A stretch of 27,109 bases of DNA. Origin: Syntrophaceae bacterium UBA1062 (GTDB lineage Bacteria; Desulfobacterota; Desulfomonilia; UBA1062). The notes under the pieces were generated by a model. That model searched no databases, was not told where the DNA came from, and was given only the letters and a program-made list of their open reading frames with translations. Below are positions 23,943 to 27,109 of the stretch, piece by piece. A program made the position numbers and the translations under genes. Within the stretch, counting starts at the first letter, position 1. Each line of letters opens with the position of its first letter. The stretch is taken from the NCBI GenBank assembly GCA_002316295.1, contig DCDF01000010.1, positions 1 to 27,109 of the forward strand, read 5' to 3'.

Positions 23943-26036
23943 ATGGCTATCGACGAACTGGTTCAGGTGTTCCTGGATGAGAGTGAAGATGAGATACGGG
24001 AACTCGAGGCCGGTCTGATCAAGCTTGAGGAAGATCAGGACGACGAGGGTATCATCAACAGGGTGTTCAGGGCGGCCCACACTATCAAAGGCTCAGCAGG
24101 CCTGGTGGGGTTCGATGAGGTAAGCAATTTCACCCACAACATCGAGAACATTCTCGACAGGATACGTAACAACGACCTGAAAATAACCAAGAAACTCATC
24201 ACCAACCTGCTTTCCGCGGTCGATCTTCTCAAGCGCATGATCACTGCATCCGCCGAGGGCGAAGCCCTGGACAGAGCGGAGATAGAAAATATCACCCTGG
24301 TCCTCAAAAGGTTCACGGGAGCCGGCAGGCCGGCAGAGAGCCCCCGTCAATCCAGGATGAGAAGTCAGCCCGAAAGCGAGGAACGGGTGCTCGCGATAAC
24401 GATGAAGTTCAGGCCCGACATTTTCTCTACCGGCCAGGATCCTCTCATGCTCCTCAGAGAGCTCGCAGACAACGGTGATATTGTCGAAACCCGTGCGTTC
24501 ACCGACGCGGTGCCCGATTTCTATAACCTTGTACCGACGACCTGCTACACCTGGTGGGAGATCATTCTCAAGACCGCCAGGCCCTTGTCGGATATCCAAA
24601 ATATCTTTCTGTTCGTCATCGATGAAAACAACATCCTCATCGAGGACATCTCTTCCCAGTACAAGGAAGGCGTTGATTTGAGCCTTGCGGAGAAGCCTAT
24701 TGGAGAGATCCTTGTGGAGAAAGGCATTGTCAGGCCCAAGGATGTGGAAGAAGCGCTCAAGGACCATAAGACCACGGGCGAGGTTCTGGTTGAAAAAGGC
24801 AAAGCCCCTCGAGAGGTGGTTGAGAAGATGGCCCTTGCACAGTCCCAGAGCAGAAAAATAGCGAAATCCTCCACGATCAGGGTCGACACCGAGAAGCTCG
24901 ACAAACTGGTGAACCTCGTTGGTGAAATGGTCATCAGTGTAGCCCGCATGTCGCAGCTCGCCAGCGAGTTCGAGGAGAACACCGGTTCACGCTCTCTTCA
25001 GGGCGCTTCGGCGTCTCTCGAGAGGATCTCCCGTGAGCTCCAGGAGCAGGTGATGCGGGTGCGCATGGTCCCTGTCGAGGGGACATTCAACAGGTTCCGG
25101 CGCGTTGTTCGCGACATGTCCTTCGAGCTGGGAAAGAAGATCGAGATCAAAATGAGTGGGACAGACACAGAGCTGGATAAAAACGTGATCGAACAGATCG
25201 GTGACCCGCTCAAGCACATGATCAGGAATTCCATAGACCACGGTATCGAGTCGCCGGAAGAACGAAAGCGTCTCGGGAAGCCGGCCGAGGGCACCATCTG
25301 GCTGAAGGCGTTCCAGCGTGAAGGCAATATTTTCATCGAAATCTCTGACGACGGAAAGGGGATAGACACGGAAAAGGTTCTGGAAAAGGCCATCGAGAAA
25401 GGCATGGCAGATCCGGGGAGAACCTATTCCGACAAAGAGATATTCGAGATGCTCTTCGCTCCCGGTCTTTCCACAGCCGAAAAGGTGAGCGAGCTTTCCG
25501 GCAGGGGCGTCGGCATGGATGTCGTACGGAAGAACATCGAGGATCTCCACGGATCTGTTGAGATCATTTCCGAACGGGGAAAAGGTTCCACGTTCAGGGT
25601 AAAGCTCCCCCTCACTCTCGCCATCATAGACGGCATGATGGTCAGGGTCGGCACCGAAGTGCTCACTATACCTCTGTCGGTCATAGACAAGTCGGTCAGG
25701 CCTTCCAGGGCTGAGGTAAAAACCGTTGAGGGCAAGGGAGAGCTGGTCGATATCCGGGGAGACTATATCCCGCTGGTGAGAATCTACGAGCTCTTCAATA
25801 TCCCTGGCGAGAAAACCGACCCCACCGATGCGCTCGTCGTAGTTCTTCAAAGCACGGAGAGTCGTTTCGGGGTACTCGTTGACGACGTTCTGGGCCAGAC
25901 TCAGGCGGTCATCAAGAGCATAGACAAGAACTTCCGGAAAATCGAGGGAACATCGGGTGCAACCATTCTCGGCAACGGCAGGGTTTCTCTCATACTCGAC
26001 GTTCACGGCATAGAGCGCATGGCATTCAGCAGATAA
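23943..26036 (+). CDS. cheA: Chemotaxis histidine kinase CheA with an MshEN-like repeat insertion
   Basis: The 697-residue kinase phosphorylates CheY in response to receptor signals. Domains in order: P1 Hpt (1-125), with phospho-acceptor His46 in AAHTIKGSAG; a P2-like domain (148-240); an unusual linker (252-303) with two 25-residue repeats GEILVEKG and GEVLVEKG; dimerisation P3 (310-375, with KLVNLVGEMV); HATPase P4 with the N-box HMIRNSIDHGIE (425-436), DDGKGID (469-475) and GRGVGMDVV (520-528); and the CheW-like P5 (565-690). All catalytic motifs are present. The linker repeats resemble the MshEN/GspE N-terminal motif but lack its leading arginine. The gene follows cheY by 3 bp. Confidence 0.96.
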   Translation: MAIDELVQVFLDESEDEIRELEAGLIKLEEDQDDEGIINRVFRAAHTIKGSAGLVGFDEVSNFTHNIENILDRIRNNDLKITKKLITNLLSAVDLLKRMITASAEGEALDRAEIENITLVLKRFTGAGRPAESPRQSRMRSQPESEERVLAITMKFRPDIFSTGQDPLMLLRELADNGDIVETRAFTDAVPDFYNLVPTTCYTWWEIILKTARPLSDIQNIFLFVIDENNILIEDISSQYKEGVDLSLAEKPIGEILVEKGIVRPKDVEEALKDHKTTGEVLVEKGKAPREVVEKMALAQSQSRKIAKSSTIRVDTEKLDKLVNLVGEMVISVARMSQLASEFEENTGSRSLQGASASLERISRELQEQVMRVRMVPVEGTFNRFRRVVRDMSFELGKKIEIKMSGTDTELDKNVIEQIGDPLKHMIRNSIDHGIESPEERKRLGKPAEGTIWLKAFQREGNIFIEISDDGKGIDTEKVLEKAIEKGMADPGRTYSDKEIFEMLFAPGLSTAEKVSELSGRGVGMDVVRKNIEDLHGSVEIISERGKGSTFRVKLPLTLAIIDGMMVRVGTEVLTIPLSVIDKSVRPSRAEVKTVEGKGELVDIRGDYIPLVRIYELFNIPGEKTDPTDALVVVLQSTESRFGVLVDDVLGQTQAVIKSIDKNFRKIEGTSGATILGNGRVSLILDVHGIERMAFSR

Positions 26037-26109
26037 AAAGGATTTCGTGAGAGAACATATAAGCAATGGAATCATGGTTTCGCATAAAGGAATCTGAAGC
26101 CGGAGATAG

Positions 26110-26127
26110 CAGGCGCGAATCCGCCTG
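26110..26127. other. Hairpin in the cheA-MCP gap
   Basis: CAGGCG (26110-26115) and CGCCTG (26122-26127) form a 6-bp GC-rich stem around a 6-nt loop in the 118-bp gap. No T-run follows, so it is not a good terminator. It could reduce read-through into the MCP gene or stabilise the cheA end. Confidence 0.25.
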
Positions 26128-26154
26128 GCATTCACCGGCAAAGGAGCGGGTGCA

Positions 26155-27109
26155 ATGGAAATGAAATTAAGAGGAAAACTGGTTGCTCTGAGCCTTGCAG
26201 CGGGAATCATCCCGCTGCTCATCGCGATTCTGTATATTGGCAACAGAAGCGTCTCGGTCCTGGAAGAGCAGGCCGGGGATTACCTGCGGTCGAAGGCGGA
26301 AGGATTTGCACGCATGGCTGAAGCCAGGCACGCCGCCATATCCGGCACTCTCGATATCATACGCGATCAGATGGAAAGAAGCCTGAAAGCTGATCTCATC
26401 AAGGAAGCGCAGAAAGAGAAATATTATAATACTGGATATATGATCATCCTCTCTTCGGATGGAACATGCCTGTATCATCCGAGATCCGAGTTCATGGGCA
26501 ACAAGAATCTCTACAACGCCCATGAATCCGTCCGCAATCTCGTGAACAGAAAGCGGGGGCTTTTCAAGTACAAGTTCGAGGGAGATTTGAAATGGGGATA
26601 TCTCGTCTACAACAAAGACCTCGACTGGATCATGTGGGCTTCTGCGAACGAAGACGAGATCCTCTCGAAGATCACTTCAGTCAGAATGCATATGTACGTT
26701 TTCCTCGTCATCATCTCAATCCTCATCGGTATCGCCGGAATGCTGGTCGCCCATCGTATCGCCCGAGTGGCCAACGAGATATCGGAGAGAATGAAAGACA
26801 TCGCCCAGGGTGACGCCGACCTCTCGGCGAGGCTTCCTATTCTCTCCAAGGACGAAGTGGGCGACATCGCCTACTGGTTCAACGAGTTCGTCGGCAAGAT
26901 CGAAGAGGTGATCATGAGTGTGAAGTTGGCGGCGATGCAGGTGGATGCGGCGACGCAGGAGGTGGCGTCCGGCTCCCAGGGCCTTTCCCAGGCGACCCAG
27001 GAGCAGGCCTCCGCCATCGAAGAGGTGGCCGCCACCATCGAGCAGATGACCTCCTCCATCAAGCAGAACGCATCCAACGCCGCCCAGGGCAGAGAAAAGG
27101 CGCAGTCCA
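26155..27109 (+). CDS. Methyl-accepting chemotaxis protein (3' truncated by window edge)
   Basis: The first 318 residues of a chemoreceptor are visible. Membrane helix 1 spans about 8-28. A periplasmic sensor of about 150 residues follows, in the size range of a small Cache-type domain (GYMIILSSDGTCLYHP at 94-109; WGYLVYNKDLDWIMWASA near 147-164). Membrane helix 2 spans about 180-199, then HAMP (200-253), then the start of the signalling bundle (ASAIEEVAATIEQM, 285-298). The ATG follows AAAGGAG at good spacing. Ligand is unknown, though Cache sensors often bind small organic acids. The signalling part is much richer in G+C than the sensor part. It lies directly behind cheA and probably signals to it. 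Confidence 0.93.
   Translation, partial: MEMKLRGKLVALSLAAGIIPLLIAILYIGNRSVSVLEEQAGDYLRSKAEGFARMAEARHAAISGTLDIIRDQMERSLKADLIKEAQKEKYYNTGYMIILSSDGTCLYHPRSEFMGNKNLYNAHESVRNLVNRKRGLFKYKFEGDLKWGYLVYNKDLDWIMWASANEDEILSKITSVRMHMYVFLVIISILIGIAGMLVAHRIARVANEISERMKDIAQGDADLSARLPILSKDEVGDIAYWFNEFVGKIEEVIMSVKLAAMQVDAATQEVASGSQGLSQATQEQASAIEEVAATIEQMTSSIKQNASNAAQGREKAQS

Noticed and set aside
24987..26243. 418-codon minus-strand open frame opposite cheA
   Set aside because: It mirrors the codon pattern of cheA and reads across the end of that gene; no recognisable protein features.

Overview
The window looks like a chromosomal segment of a Gram-negative bacterium of the former Deltaproteobacteria, probably an anaerobe of the Syntrophorhabdus/Syntrophobacter/Geobacter kind. 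This is inference from gene order and protein features: rpsF-rpsR-(DUF2232 membrane protein)-rplI-dnaB, rapZ joined to mannose-family PTS genes, a PyrK-dependent class 1B PyrD, a minor-pilin/PilY1 cluster, and a STAS-STAS-CheY-CheA chemosensory block. No transposase, phage gene, CRISPR array, rRNA or tRNA was found.

Layout. (1) 1-324: 3' end of an RpoH-like sigma factor on the + strand. (2) 539-3889, minus strand: replication/translation operon rpsF-rpsR-DUF2232-rplI-dnaB. (3) 4011-6315, minus strand: ligA followed by acylphosphatase. (4) 6467-7803, plus strand: a divergent Hfq coupled by an ATGA overlap to a secreted protein with a FlgT-like start. (5) 7921-16078, minus strand: a competence/type IV pilus operon in transcription order comEC-fimT-pilW-pilV-pilX-pilY1-small secreted protein. 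(6) 16201-20769, minus strand: a tightly overlapped seven-gene operon rapZ-EIIA-EIIB-EIIC-rimI-pyrK-pyrD. It is preceded by a good sigma-70 type promoter (TTGACA-N17-TATCTA) and a leader of about 145 nt. (7) 21230 to the right edge, plus strand: a chemosensory cluster of a 538-residue helical protein, two STAS proteins, CheY, CheA and the start of a methyl-accepting chemotaxis protein (MCP).

How the parts fit. The comEC/minor-pilin operon would supply the DNA channel and the pilus-tip components for surface interaction or DNA uptake. The chemosensory cluster would carry a signal from the MCP through CheA to CheY; its two STAS proteins and the helical protein are the less standard parts. The rapZ operon joins a regulatory-looking, incomplete PTS to ribosomal protein acetylation and pyrimidine synthesis.

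Most worth checking: a tandem 25-residue repeat resembling the MshEN/GspE N-terminal domain inside CheA; two CheZ-like D-x-x-x-Q motifs in the helical protein at the head of the che cluster; two FliA-like promoter candidates with identical spacing in front of chemosensory genes; a structured 460-bp intergenic region between rapZ and the che cluster; and comEC as first gene of the pilin/PilY1 operon.
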